Source: JBHGBM01 sp041946965 (GTDB lineage Bacteria; Acidobacteriota; Terriglobia; Bryobacterales; Bryobacteraceae). Taken from it: 41,344 nt of DNA. The notes below the pieces were generated by a model, which saw only the letters and a program-made list of their open reading frames with translations, had not been told where the DNA came from and made no database searches. The stretch covers positions 1 through 41,344 of the forward strand of contig JBHGBM010000049.1 in the NCBI GenBank assembly GCA_041946965.1, in the 5' to 3' direction. Within the stretch, counting starts at the first letter, position 1. Each line of letters begins with the position of its first letter. The position numbers and the translations under genes are program-made. This document shows, piece after piece, positions 22,117 to 32,263 of the stretch.

Positions 22117-25100
22117 ATGAGGCGGTTCTTCGCGACCTTGCTGTTCTGTGTCTCCGCCGCACCGGCGCAGAACATTTCGTGTTCGCTTTCCGGCACCGTG
22201 CAGGACAGCATGGGTGCGGTCTTCCCGGGAGTGGAAGTATCCCTCGCCAGTGCGCAAACCGGCTTCACCCGCACCACCCGCACCAACCCCGAAGGGTTCT
22301 TCTCGTTTCCGGACCTGACGCCTTCCACTTACACCCTCGTCATCTCCGCTCCGGGCTTCAAACGCCACGTGCAGGAGGGTATCGAGATCAGCTCGGGCGA
22401 GCAGCGCTCGCTGCGTAACATCGCGCTCAGCGTGGGCGAAGTTTCGGAATCCGTGACGGTCACGGCGGAGGCGGCCCCGGTGCAGCTTGGATCGAGCGAT
22501 CGCGCCGTCGGGCTGATCAGCGAAGACCTGGAGAATATCGCCCTGCGCGGGCGCGATTTCATGGACGCCGTGGGCCTGCTGCCCGGCGTGGTGGACCTGA
22601 GCGACGGCCGCGAGGCGCCCAACGCCAACAGCATCGGCGACCTCTACATCCTGGGCGGGCGCAGCAACCAGAAAAACATGACCGTGGACGGCGTCTCCAA
22701 CATGGACACCGGCTCCAACGGCAGTCTGCACAGCATGCCGTCGATGGACTCCATCGGCGAGGTGAAGGTGCTGATGTCGAACTACGCCGCCGAGCACGGA
22801 CGCAACTCGGGCGGCGCCATCACCGTGATTACCAAGGGCGGCGGGAAGCAGTTCCACGGCTCAGCCGGTTGGTATCACCGGCATGAGAGCTACTCGGCGA
22901 ACAACTTCTTCAACAATCGCAACGGGGTGCCGCGGCCGCCCTACCGCTACAACATTTTCAGCTACACGGTGAGCGGTCCGGTGTACCTTCCCGGCAGGTT
23001 CAACCGGGACCGCTCGAAGCTGTTCTTCTTCTTCTCCCAGGAGATCCAGCGGCAGCGCATCGATAACGGCACCAAGACGGTGCGAGTGCCCACGGCGCTG
23101 GAACGCGCGGGCGATTTCTCACAGACCTTCGACGTGAACGGGAAACTCATCGCCGTAAACGACCCGCTGGACGGCGGACGCGCCTTCCCGGGAAACCAGG
23201 TTCCGGCGAGCCGTTTCACGCCGGTGGGGCAGGCGATTCTGAACCTGTTCCCCATGCCGAATTTCGTCGATCCGGCGCCCTCGCGACGGCACCAGTGGAA
23301 TTACATCTCCACCTCCAGCGGCCCCTATCCGCGGCACACGGAAACGGCCCGCGTCGATTACTCCCCCGCGCAGAACGTGCAGTTCTACATCCGGGTCACC
23401 AACAGCCTGGATAAGCAAAGCCCCATCTGGGGGCAGTTCGTCACCGGAAGCGTAAATTTCCCGCTGACCCAGACCAGATACCGGCGGCCGGGCAAGGGCG
23501 GCACCGCGCACGCCACCGCGACGCTGAGCCCCACGCTTTTCAGCGAGACCATTTTCGGCGCCAGCCAGAACAAGCTCTACGGCTCGCCGGAATCGCCGGA
23601 GCGCGTAACGCGCTCGAAGACCGGTATCCTGATCCCGCAGTGGTATCCGCAAAACAACCCGGCGGGACTGATCCCCAGCATGAGCTTTTCGAGCGTGCCG
23701 AATTACGCGAACCCATCGATGCACGCAGGCATCCCGTACTACAACTCGAACACCATCTTCAGCCTGGTGGAGAACCTGAGCAAGATCCACGGCACCCACA
23801 TGCTCAAGTTCGGGGTCTACCTGGAGCGCACGCGCAAGGACCAGAGCGCCAACGTGAACACGCGCGGCGACGTGAGTTTCGACCGCGACCGCAACAATCC
23901 GCTGGATACCAACTACGCCTGGTCGAACGCCCTGCTGGGGATCTACAAGAGCTACACGGAAGCCAACCAGAACCCGCAGGGCCAATACCGCTTCACGAAC
24001 TTCGAATGGTACGTGCAGGACGCCTGGCGCATCCGCCCGCGGCTGCTGGTGGATTATGGGCTGCGCTTCTATCACGACATGCCGCAGTACGACGCGCGCG
24101 ACCAACTGGCTTCCTACGTGCCCTGGCTCTACGACGCGAGCAAGGCGCCCGTGCTGCTGCGCCCCGCATTCAACGCGGCGGGAAAGAAGGTGGCGCTCGA
24201 CCCGCTCTCCGGGGCGACGTACTCGGAGGGCTTGATCGGCACCTTCGTCCCCAAAGTGGGCGACCCCGCGGTGGGCATGGCGATCGGCGGCAAAGGCGGA
24301 TTTCCGCGCGGCGTCTACTCGGTGCCGGCCCTCAGCCTGGCGCCGCGCCTGGGCTTCTCCTGGGACCCCTTCGGTTACGGCAAGACCGCGCTGCGAGGCG
24401 GTTTCGGCGTGTTCTACGACCGCATCATGGGCAACCCCACCATGGGCCTGCTGGGCAATCCGCCAACCGTGATGGAGCCCACCGTCTACTTCGGGACGCT
24501 CGAAAATCTTGCCGAGACGGCGGGCATGGGGATCCTGGCGCCGACCGCCGTCACCTCGCTGGTGGGACGCAACCACCTGCCCACCGTTTACAATTACAGC
24601 TTCGGCATCCAGCAGCAGTTCGGCCGGGGCATGATCGTGGACGTGTCCTACGTGGGCTCCGTGTGCCGCCACTGCCTGTGGCAGAGAAACGTCAACGCCA
24701 TCCCCATCGGCGCGACCCACATCGACGTGCACCCGGAAAACATCGACCCGACCACCAAGAAAGCCTACGCGAACAATTTCCTGCGGCCCATACCGGCTTT
24801 CGGCGACATCAACGTTTACGAGTTCGCCTCCACCTCGAGTTACAACTCCCTCCAGGCGAGCTTCAACCGCCGCATGAGCCGGGGGCTTCAGTTCGGCGGC
24901 GCGTACACCTTCAGCAAAGCGCTGGGAACGGCCAAGAGCGACACCACCAAAGTGAGCCCGTTCTTTGCGCCGCGGCATTACAATTACGGTCCGCTCGATT
25001 TCGACCGCACGCACGTGTTTTCGTTGCGCTACAACTGGACCCTGCCGAGGGTGCGGCGCCGGGGCATCCTTCGTACGATGGGGGACGGCTGGCAGGCTTC

Positions 25101-25527
25101 CGGCGTCACCCGCATGACCAGCGGCGCGCCGTTCACCCCGGGCTACGCGCTGGTGAGCGGCACGGATATTTCCGGCACGCCCTCGGAGAAATCGCGCATC
25201 CAGGTGGCGGACCCTAAGGCCCCGCCGCTCGAGCGCTTCGCGGCGCCGGTGCGGGGCACGTTCGGCAATGCGGGGGTGGGGGTGCTGCGCGGCCCCGGCT
25301 TCCAGAACTGGGACCTGTCGCTCTACCGCAACATCCGGGTGGGCGAGCGCAAGTCGCTGCAACTCCGCTTCGAGACCTACAACACTTTGAACCACACGCA
25401 GTTCTCGAACGTGAGCCAGCAGGCCCGCTTCGATAACACCGGCGCGCAGATCGATCCGCTGTTCCTGCAACCGACCTCGGCACGCAACGCGCGGCGCGTG
25501 CAGCTCGCCACGCGATTGAACTGGTAG
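22117..25527 (+). CDS. Oar-like TonB-dependent receptor with N-terminal carboxypeptidase-regulatory domain (2)
   Basis: An outer-membrane TonB-dependent transporter of unknown ligand. About 1136 residues from ATG 22117. The signal peptide RRFFATLLFCVSAAPAQ is followed by a CarboxypepD_reg domain (SLSGTVQDSMGAVFPGVEVSLASAQ to about residue 105), a plug (VGLISEDLENIALRGRDFMDAVGLLPGVVDL, YILGGRSNQKNMTVDGVSNMDTG, GEVKVLMSNYAAEHGRNSGGAITVITKGG) and a long barrel ending in VQLATRLNW. It is monocistronic: it follows the flagellar operon by 45 bp and converges on a sulfatase gene 17 bp away. The sulfatase, sialidase and hydrolase genes that follow suggest that its cargo could be a glycan or glycopeptide fragment, but there is no direct evidence. 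Confidence 0.92.
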   Translation: MRRFFATLLFCVSAAPAQNISCSLSGTVQDSMGAVFPGVEVSLASAQTGFTRTTRTNPEGFFSFPDLTPSTYTLVISAPGFKRHVQEGIEISSGEQRSLRNIALSVGEVSESVTVTAEAAPVQLGSSDRAVGLISEDLENIALRGRDFMDAVGLLPGVVDLSDGREAPNANSIGDLYILGGRSNQKNMTVDGVSNMDTGSNGSLHSMPSMDSIGEVKVLMSNYAAEHGRNSGGAITVITKGGGKQFHGSAGWYHRHESYSANNFFNNRNGVPRPPYRYNIFSYTVSGPVYLPGRFNRDRSKLFFFFSQEIQRQRIDNGTKTVRVPTALERAGDFSQTFDVNGKLIAVNDPLDGGRAFPGNQVPASRFTPVGQAILNLFPMPNFVDPAPSRRHQWNYISTSSGPYPRHTETARVDYSPAQNVQFYIRVTNSLDKQSPIWGQFVTGSVNFPLTQTRYRRPGKGGTAHATATLSPTLFSETIFGASQNKLYGSPESPERVTRSKTGILIPQWYPQNNPAGLIPSMSFSSVPNYANPSMHAGIPYYNSNTIFSLVENLSKIHGTHMLKFGVYLERTRKDQSANVNTRGDVSFDRDRNNPLDTNYAWSNALLGIYKSYTEANQNPQGQYRFTNFEWYVQDAWRIRPRLLVDYGLRFYHDMPQYDARDQLASYVPWLYDASKAPVLLRPAFNAAGKKVALDPLSGATYSEGLIGTFVPKVGDPAVGMAIGGKGGFPRGVYSVPALSLAPRLGFSWDPFGYGKTALRGGFGVFYDRIMGNPTMGLLGNPPTVMEPTVYFGTLENLAETAGMGILAPTAVTSLVGRNHLPTVYNYSFGIQQQFGRGMIVDVSYVGSVCRHCLWQRNVNAIPIGATHIDVHPENIDPTTKKAYANNFLRPIPAFGDINVYEFASTSSYNSLQASFNRRMSRGLQFGGAYTFSKALGTAKSDTTKVSPFFAPRHYNYGPLDFDRTHVFSLRYNWTLPRVRRRGILRTMGDGWQASGVTRMTSGAPFTPGYALVSGTDISGTPSEKSRIQVADPKAPPLERFAAPVRGTFGNAGVGVLRGPGFQNWDLSLYRNIRVGERKSLQLRFETYNTLNHTQFSNVSQQARFDNTGAQIDPLFLQPTSARNARRVQLATRLNW

Positions 25528-25544
25528 GGGGCGGACGCCGTCTT

Positions 25545-26981
25545 CTACTGCCGGCGCTTCTTGCGCTGCGACTTGGTGTCCTGCTCTTCCCATCCGAGCG
25601 CCTTCGCGCGTTCCCGGATCCCGGCGCCGAACTCGGCGTTTTCGTTCTCGCCGTATACGGCCGGCTTCTCGGGGATGCGCTCGGGCGGCTCTTCCTCGCG
25701 CGCGAACTTGCGGTGATACGCCAGCCGCTCGCGCAGTTCGGCCACAATCCCGGGATGCTCCGCGGCCCGGTTGCGTTTCTCCGAGGGATCTTCGCGGATG
25801 TTATAGAGTTGCAGCGGCTGCTTCTCCCACTGATAGTAGGCGGCGCCTTCCTCGATCAGCTTCCAGTCCCCGCCGCGGATCACCTGGAGCGAATGGACGA
25901 TCTCCGTGCGCGGCGAGCGCGCTCCGGAGGCGATGGTCTCCCAGGCATCGCGGCCGTCGAGCGGCAGGCCCTTGGCGGCGTTGGCTCCCGCCAGCCGGCA
26001 CAGAGTCGGGAAAACATCCACCACGTGCAGCATCTCATCGGTCACGCTGCCCGGTTTGATGCGGCCCGGCCAGCGCATGACCGCTGGCACCCGGATGCCG
26101 CCCTCGTGGTAGTGCGACTTGAAGCCTCGATAGGGCCCGTTGGTGGTCATGCGCTCCGGCCCGCCGTTGTCGTTGGCGAACATGACCAGAGTGTTCTTCT
26201 CGAGGCCCTTGTCGCGAATCGTCTTCAGCACCTGTCCGATGGCCACGTCCATGCACTCGAGCTGCGCGCGCTGCGGCCCGGTGCGCTTCAGGTGCTCGTA
26301 CTTCTTCAGATATTCCGGCGGCGCCTGGTTCGGCCCGTGGACGGCATTGAACGGCAGGTAAAGAAAGAACGGCCGCTTGCCGTCGTGATTCGAGATCAGC
26401 CGGCTGGCCTCGTTGGCCAGCAGGAACGTCGAGTAGCCCTCTTCCACCACCGGCTTTCCGTTGCGGTGCCAGTCCAGGATGCCTTCGCGCGTGTGCAGGA
26501 AGGAGTCGATCAGCGCGCCGTAAAAACCGTAGTGGTGCTCGAAGCCGCGGGCGCGCGGCAGGTGTCCGGTCTGCCATTCGCCCAGGTGCCACTTCCCGGT
26601 CATCCACGTGGCGTAGCCCGCGTCGCGCAGCGCTTCCGCCACGGTGCGCTCGTCGCGCAGCATGCCCTGGCTGGACATGGTGGAGGGACGGCGCTCGGTT
26701 CCCGTTTTCCAGGCGTAGCGGCCCGTCATCAGGCAACTGCGCGAAGGCGTGCAGACCGGCTGCACGTAGAACTGCGTCATCTTCACGCCGTCGCGGGCGA
26801 GGGAGTCGATGTGCGGAGTGGGCGCCTCCCTGCCGCCGTTGAAGCCGGGCTGGTCCCAGCCCATATCGTCGGAGAGGAAGATCACGATGTTGGGGCGCGG
26901 TGCGGCGGCGGCCCGGACCAAGGCGGGCGCGAGCAGCATGGAAAGGGCCTCGCGGCGCGTAAGCTGGGGATCGTTCGGCAT
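25545..26981 (-). CDS. Secreted type I sulfatase (formylglycine-dependent)
   Basis: Hydrolyses sulfate esters, probably on glycans or aryl compounds, in the periplasm or outside. In 478 residues an N-terminal leader with TRREALSMLLAPALVRAAAA (twin-Arg-like) is followed by the metal-binding NIVIFLSDDMGWD (D38, D39) and the sulfatase signature CTPSR (C77-R81) in PVCTPSRSCLMTGR. C77 would be converted to formylglycine. GKWHLG, the C-terminal metal site FANDNGG, and a final small domain are all present. The C-terminus is Lys/Arg-rich (KSQRKKRRQ). No maturase gene for formylglycine lies in the window. The gene is divergent from the cocE-like operon with only 37 bp between, so the two probably share regulation. 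Substrate class cannot be fixed. Confidence 0.93.
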   Translation of the reverse strand: MPNDPQLTRREALSMLLAPALVRAAAAPRPNIVIFLSDDMGWDQPGFNGGREAPTPHIDSLARDGVKMTQFYVQPVCTPSRSCLMTGRYAWKTGTERRPSTMSSQGMLRDERTVAEALRDAGYATWMTGKWHLGEWQTGHLPRARGFEHHYGFYGALIDSFLHTREGILDWHRNGKPVVEEGYSTFLLANEASRLISNHDGKRPFFLYLPFNAVHGPNQAPPEYLKKYEHLKRTGPQRAQLECMDVAIGQVLKTIRDKGLEKNTLVMFANDNGGPERMTTNGPYRGFKSHYHEGGIRVPAVMRWPGRIKPGSVTDEMLHVVDVFPTLCRLAGANAAKGLPLDGRDAWETIASGARSPRTEIVHSLQVIRGGDWKLIEEGAAYYQWEKQPLQLYNIREDPSEKRNRAAEHPGIVAELRERLAYHRKFAREEEPPERIPEKPAVYGENENAEFGAGIRERAKALGWEEQDTKSQRKKRRQ

Positions 26982-27018
26982 GAGGCTAAAGCCTATCCTA
27001 CACTGCTACACTTGCGGC
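26982..27018. promoter_or_regulatory. 37-bp divergent promoter region
   Basis: TACACT (27007-27012, + strand) ends 6 nt before the cocE-like ATG at 27019. On the minus strand TAGGCT (26990-26995) ends 8 nt before the sulfatase ATG at 26981. The two start codons are 37 bp apart, so the -35 regions must overlap the opposite gene's leader and the two promoters interfere physically. No Shine-Dalgarno is visible for either gene. Confidence 0.45.
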
Positions 27019-28893
27019 ATGTGGAGGATCGCCCTCGCCTGTTTCGCGGCATGCCTGCCGCTGTGCGCGCAGACCGCGGCTCCCCCCAAGAGCACGGAAG
27101 CGGAGCGCCGCGATTACTTCCTGTCGCACTACACCAAGTACGAATACCGCATTCCGATGCGCGACGGCGCGCGCTTGTTCACCGCGGTTTACGTGCCCAA
27201 GGACACATCCAAGACCTACCCCGTGCTGCTGATCCGCACTCCCTACACGGTTTCCCCGTACGGCGCGGACAACTACACCGCCTTCAGCGCCAGCCTGGAG
27301 AAGTTCATGAGGGAGGGTTTCATCTTCGCCTACCAGGATGTGCGCGGAAGGATCAAGTCGGAGGGCCGCTTCGTCAACGTGCGGCCCTACATCCCGGTGA
27401 AGCACGGGCCGGGTGACGTGGATGAATCCACCGACGCCTACGACACCATCGACTGGCTGGTGAAACACGCCCTCAACAACAACGGCAACGTAGGCATCTG
27501 GGGCATCTCCTACCCGGGTTTCTACGCCGCCATGGCCGCCATCGACGCGCACCCGGCACTTAAAGCGGCCTCGCCGCAGGCGCCCATCGCGGACTGGTTC
27601 CTAGGCGACGACTGGCGTCATAACGGCGCCCTCTTCCTGGCGCACACTTTCAATTTCCTGGTCTCTTTCGGACGGCCGTGGCGGGAACCGGGAGGCATGC
27701 CGCCGCCGCGGTTCGACGCGGGAACGCCGGACGGATACGACTATCTCCTCGGCCTCGGGCCGCTCCGCAACATCGATCCGGCCCTGTTCGGAACCCAGGC
27801 GGACTTCTGGAAGGAAGTTCTGGAGCACGACCGCTACGACGAGTTTTGGAAGGCGCGCGCAACACCGCCCCACCTCAAGAACCTGCGGCCGGCCATGCTG
27901 TGGGTCGGCGGCTGGTTCGACGCCGAGGATTTGCTCGGGCCGCTGGCGAGCTACCGCGCCGCCGAGCGGCAGAGCCCCGGAGCGGTGAACACGCTGGTGA
28001 TGGGTCCCTGGTCTCACGGCGGCTGGATGCGGGAGGGCGACCGCCTGGGCGACGTGCGGTTCAACTCGGAGACCTCGGAATTCTTTCGCGACGAGATCAT
28101 GCTGCCCTTCTTCGCTCACTACCTGAAGGACAAAGCGGATCCCAAGCTGCCGGAAGCCTACGTGTTCGAGACCGGGCGCAACCAGTGGCGCAGGCACGAT
28201 GCGTGGCCGCCCAAAGCCGCCGCCGCACGGACCTTGTATTTCGGGGCCGGCGGAAAGCTGAAGTTCGAGCCGCCGCGCGGCGCCGGGTTCGACGAATACG
28301 TGAGCGACCCCGCTAGGCCGGTACCGTTCACCGGCGAGGTGCACCCCGGCATGACCTACAACTACATGACCTCGGACCAGCGCTTCGCCGCCCGCCGCAC
28401 GGACGTGGTGGTCTACCAGACCGAACCGCTCGAAGAGGATATGACCCTGGCCGGACCTGTCCGCTGCGACCTGCGCGTCTCCACCACCGGCACCGATTCC
28501 GATTGGGTGGTCAAGCTGATCGACGTGTATCCGGGCAATTACCCCGATCCCCATCCCAACCCCACCGAAGTGCGCATGGGCGGCTACCAGCAACTGGTGC
28601 GCGGCGAGCCCTTCCGCGGCCGTTACCGCAACGGGTTCGAAAATCCCGCCGCCTTCGAGCCGGGCAAGGTCACACAGGTAAAGTTCACCATGCCGGACAT
28701 TTACCACAGCTTCCGCAGCGGCCACCGCGTGATGGTCCAGGTGCAAAGCTCCTGGTTCCCGCTGGTGGACCGCAACCCGCAGAAATTCGTGCGCCTGAGC
28801 GAAGCGGTGGAAAGCGATTTCCAGAAGGCGACCCAGCGGGTATACCGCGCGGCGGATGCCCCGTCGTCCATCGAAGTATCGGTGTTGCCTTGA
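27019..28893 (+). CDS. CocE/NonD-family alpha/beta hydrolase (X-Pro dipeptidyl-peptidase-like), secreted
   Basis: Family members cleave esters or acyl-peptide bonds (cocaine esterase, glutaryl-7-ACA acylase, X-Pro dipeptidyl peptidase). The 624 residues begin with a signal peptide (WRIALACFAACLPLCAQ). The catalytic triad is visible: Ser164 in GISYPG, Asp301 in VGGWFDAED, His333 in GPWSHGGW. The oxyanion Tyr of the family is likely in RTPYTVSPYG. The C-terminal jelly-roll runs from about residue 395 (VPFTGEVHPGMTYNYMTSDQRFA) to the end, with PVRCDLRVSTTGTDSDWVVKLIDV as its hallmark. It heads a four-gene + strand operon with sialidase, dehydrogenase and amidohydrolase. The natural substrate is unknown. 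The start is set by the signal peptide; the open frame extends upstream into the divergent gene. Confidence 0.9.
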   Translation: MWRIALACFAACLPLCAQTAAPPKSTEAERRDYFLSHYTKYEYRIPMRDGARLFTAVYVPKDTSKTYPVLLIRTPYTVSPYGADNYTAFSASLEKFMREGFIFAYQDVRGRIKSEGRFVNVRPYIPVKHGPGDVDESTDAYDTIDWLVKHALNNNGNVGIWGISYPGFYAAMAAIDAHPALKAASPQAPIADWFLGDDWRHNGALFLAHTFNFLVSFGRPWREPGGMPPPRFDAGTPDGYDYLLGLGPLRNIDPALFGTQADFWKEVLEHDRYDEFWKARATPPHLKNLRPAMLWVGGWFDAEDLLGPLASYRAAERQSPGAVNTLVMGPWSHGGWMREGDRLGDVRFNSETSEFFRDEIMLPFFAHYLKDKADPKLPEAYVFETGRNQWRRHDAWPPKAAAARTLYFGAGGKLKFEPPRGAGFDEYVSDPARPVPFTGEVHPGMTYNYMTSDQRFAARRTDVVVYQTEPLEEDMTLAGPVRCDLRVSTTGTDSDWVVKLIDVYPGNYPDPHPNPTEVRMGGYQQLVRGEPFRGRYRNGFENPAAFEPGKVTQVKFTMPDIYHSFRSGHRVMVQVQSSWFPLVDRNPQKFVRLSEAVESDFQKATQRVYRAADAPSSIEVSVLP

Positions 28894-28916
28894 GTCAAGA
28901 CGTAAGGCCGAAGCAC

Positions 28917-30020
28917 ATGAGACATCTGTTCTTCTTCCTGTGTTGGCTGCCTGCCATGGCAGCGCTGCCGCCGGACGCCGATCCGGCATTGGCCTCCGTG
29001 GACGTGTTCACGGCCGGGCAGGACGGTTATCACACCTACCGCATTCCCGTCATCCTTCAGACCGCCCGCGGGACGCTGCTGGCTTTCGCCGAGGCCCGCA
29101 AGAACAGTTCCAGCGACTGGGGCGACATCGATACGGTGGTGAAACGCAGCGCCGACGGCGGCCGCACCTGGTCGAAAGCCGTCATGGTGGCCGATTTCGG
29201 ACCGGACACCATCGGCAATCCCGCGCCGGTCCAGGACCGCCGCACCAAGACCATCTGGCTGCTGCTGACGCGCAACCCGGGCGACGTGCAGGAGAAGAAG
29301 ATCTCGGCGGGCATCTCCGGTCCCACGCGCACCGTCTGGGTGACGCACAGCAGGGACGACGGTCTGACGTGGGCCCGGCCCGTCGATATCACCGCCGCCG
29401 TGAAACAGCCGGAGTGGAGCTGGTACGCAACCGGCCCCGTGAACGGCATTCAGCTCCGCAGCGGCCGCATGGTGATCCCCTGCGATCATGACCGCGGCGG
29501 CCCGTCGCAGCGCTATTCCCACGTCGTCTACAGCGACGACGGCGGCAGGACGTGGAAGCTGGGCGGCAGCGCCGGACCGGAGTGCAACGAATCGACCGTG
29601 GCCGAACTGGCCGATGGGTCGCTGATGCTCAACATGCGCAACTACTCGGGCAAGAACCGGCGCGCGGTGTCCCTCAGCCGCGACGGCGGACTCACCTGGA
29701 GCGCTCCGGTGCTCGACGATGCCTTGATCGAGCCGGTTTGCCAGGCCAGCCTCATCGCTTTCGGCAAGGGCAGGAACCGCGGTCTGCTGTTCTCCAATCC
29801 GGCCTCCACCGAGCGCGTGAACATGACCGTGCGGCTCAGCCGCGACGGGGGCAAAACCTGGAGCGCGTCAAAGACGATCCATGCGGGGCCGTCGGCCTAC
29901 TCGAACCTGGTCGAACTGAAGGGCAAGATGGCCGGACTGCTCTATGAGCGAGGCGATAGATCGCGCTATGAGAAGATCACCTTCACCCGCTTCCCCATCG
30001 CCTGGCTGGCGGGGAGGTAG
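28917..30020 (+). CDS. Exo-alpha-sialidase (BNR-repeat, GH33-like), secreted
   Basis: Predicted to remove terminal sialic acid-like sugars from glycans. From ATG 28917 (TAAGG 9 nt upstream) the product is 367 residues with a signal peptide (RHLFFFLCWLPAMAA). The six-blade propeller is indicated by the RIP motif YRIP (41-44), the second catalytic Arg in AEAR (R61), Asp in WGDIDT, and five Asp-boxes of the S-x-D-x-G-x-T-W type: SADGGRTW, SRDDGLTW, SDDGGRTW, SRDGGLTW, SRDGGKTW. The Glu region is ECNESTVAELADG, the probable Tyr nucleophile lies in AYSNLVEL, and LLYERGD precedes the end. It lies 23 nt after the cocE-like gene. Related GH families share this fold, so another non-sialic substrate is possible. 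Confidence 0.88.
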   Translation: MRHLFFFLCWLPAMAALPPDADPALASVDVFTAGQDGYHTYRIPVILQTARGTLLAFAEARKNSSSDWGDIDTVVKRSADGGRTWSKAVMVADFGPDTIGNPAPVQDRRTKTIWLLLTRNPGDVQEKKISAGISGPTRTVWVTHSRDDGLTWARPVDITAAVKQPEWSWYATGPVNGIQLRSGRMVIPCDHDRGGPSQRYSHVVYSDDGGRTWKLGGSAGPECNESTVAELADGSLMLNMRNYSGKNRRAVSLSRDGGLTWSAPVLDDALIEPVCQASLIAFGKGRNRGLLFSNPASTERVNMTVRLSRDGGKTWSASKTIHAGPSAYSNLVELKGKMAGLLYERGDRSRYEKITFTRFPIAWLAGR

Positions 30021-30033
30021 GCCAGGACGACTC

Positions 30034-31094
<1,061 letters not shown>

Positions 31095-31098
<4 letters not shown>

Positions 31099-31841
31099 GG
31101 CACGGCTTCCGTATCTTCGATGCGCACACGCACCTGGGCGACGCGCGGCACAGCGGCCGAAGCTACTCGGCGGACGACCTGCTGCGCGATATGGACCGCC
31201 ACGGCATCGAGCGCGCCCTCGCGATTCCGTTTCCCGTGGTCGAGGACTGGCGCGCCGCTCATGACGCCATCGGCGCCGCGGTCCTGGCGCACCCCGATCG
31301 CCTATGCGGCGCGGCGTGCTATCAGCCGCTGGTCAGCGTTTCCGGCTTCCGCGACGAAATCCGGCGCTGCCGCGAACGGTACGGTTTCCGGGCGCTCAAG
31401 TTGCAACCGCAATACCACGGTCTGAATCCGTTCTCCGCGCGCAGCAGTTTCTTTTTCGAAACCGCGCTGGAAAACCGCATGGCGGCCATCTGCCACACCG
31501 GGTCCGGGCTGCCGTTCTCGGATCCCGCCCTGCTGGTGATGCCCGCGCGGCGCTTCCCCGAACTTCCCATCGTGGCTGCGCACTCGGGCGGCGGCATCTT
31601 CGTCCACGAAGCGATTGTGGCGGCCCTCGTGTGCCCCAATATTTTCCTGGAGATCTCCAGCCTCATGCCGCACCACGTCCTCGACGTGCTCGCCGACGTG
31701 CCGGCCGGCAGGCTGATGATCGGATCGGATCTCCCGGAGAGCGTCGAGGCCGAGATGGGCAAGATCCTCTCGCTTCAGATAGACGACGAATCCAAGCGGC
31801 ACATCCTCAACGGAACGGCGGAGCGCGTTTTCGCCGGTTAG
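31095..31841 (+). CDS. Amidohydrolase-2-type TIM-barrel hydrolase
   Basis: A metal-dependent hydrolase or decarboxylase of the amidohydrolase superfamily (PF04909-like). In 248 residues the first strand has FDAHTHLGD with H11 and H13 as metal ligands, AICHTGSG and VAAHSGGG supply the next histidines, and MIGSDLPES carries the terminal Asp. The length is short but complete. The start codon overlaps the dehydrogenase stop (ATGA), so both enzymes are made together and may act on successive intermediates, for instance lactone or acyl hydrolysis followed by oxidation. That pairing is an inference. It is the last gene of the operon begun at 27019. The exact reaction cannot be predicted; lactonase and decarboxylase members share the same motifs. 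Confidence 0.82.
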
Positions 31842-31855
31842 GCGTTCGCGCGCCG

Positions 31856-31990
31856 TCACTCATACCGCAGCGCCTCGATCGGATTGACGCGCGAGGCCTT
31901 CATGGCGGGATAAATCCCGAACACGACTCCCACGGCCATGGACACCCCGAAGGCGATGCCCACCGAAAGCGGCGTCACAATTGCGCCCTC
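31856..31990 (-). pseudogene. 3' remnant of a MacB/FtsX-type ABC transporter permease
   Basis: About 44 codons ending in the family's C-terminal signature are intact: TPLSVGIAFGVSMAVGVVFG then YPAMKASRVNPIEALRYE and a stop. This is the last transmembrane helix and tail of MacB-like permeases, which are normally around 400 (or 800 in the Acidobacterial fused form) residues. Upstream of about 31990 the frame stays open to 32236, but the protein there is Arg/His/Ala-rich and unrelated, with no further permease sequence. The rest of the gene has been lost by deletion or rearrangement. It lies between two + strand units and has no visible promoter. Confidence 0.75.
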
Positions 31991-32263
31991 TTTGAGCAGG
32001 TTCTGGAAGAGGAAGCAGTGCGCCGCGTCGCACTGCAAGTTCAGCGGGAAGGCGCGAGCTGCCTGGTGATGGCGGCGGCGATGGGATCGAGCGGGCGGGG
32101 AGTGGCCTTTCGTACGTGGGGCCGGCCGAAGGCCTGAGGAACGGAGTGATCGCACTCCGTCCGCGATAGGACAACTGCGGGCCCGCGGCGAACGTGCGGC
32201 AGCCGCCCGGGCTTCCACGCAGGGCGCCAGGTTCACCGCATAGTGGTAGCATGGCTATCTGCC
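31991..32263. other. Non-coding stretch with two perfect hairpins
   Basis: No gene is supported here. Two perfect 8-bp inverted repeats are visible. The first is GCAGTGCG-6 nt-CGCACTGC at 32015-32036, at the broken edge of the permease remnant. The second is ACGGAGTG-ATCG-CACTCCGT at 32141-32160. Neither is followed by a T-run. They may mark a rearrangement or a small repetitive (REP-like) element, but no second copy was found by eye in the window. Confidence 0.5.
32247..32252 (+). promoter_or_regulatory. -10-like element for the second sulfatase
   Basis: TAGCAT ends 11 nt before the ATG at 32264 and no Shine-Dalgarno intervenes. Spacing is as in receptor genes 2199 and 39788. A GTG lies further upstream at 32243 but would place seven residues ahead of the Tat leader. 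Confidence 0.35.

Noticed and set aside
32141..32160. Hairpin as an intrinsic terminator
   Set aside because: The stem is perfect, but no T-run follows on either strand and no gene ends close by; kept only as a repeat-like feature.
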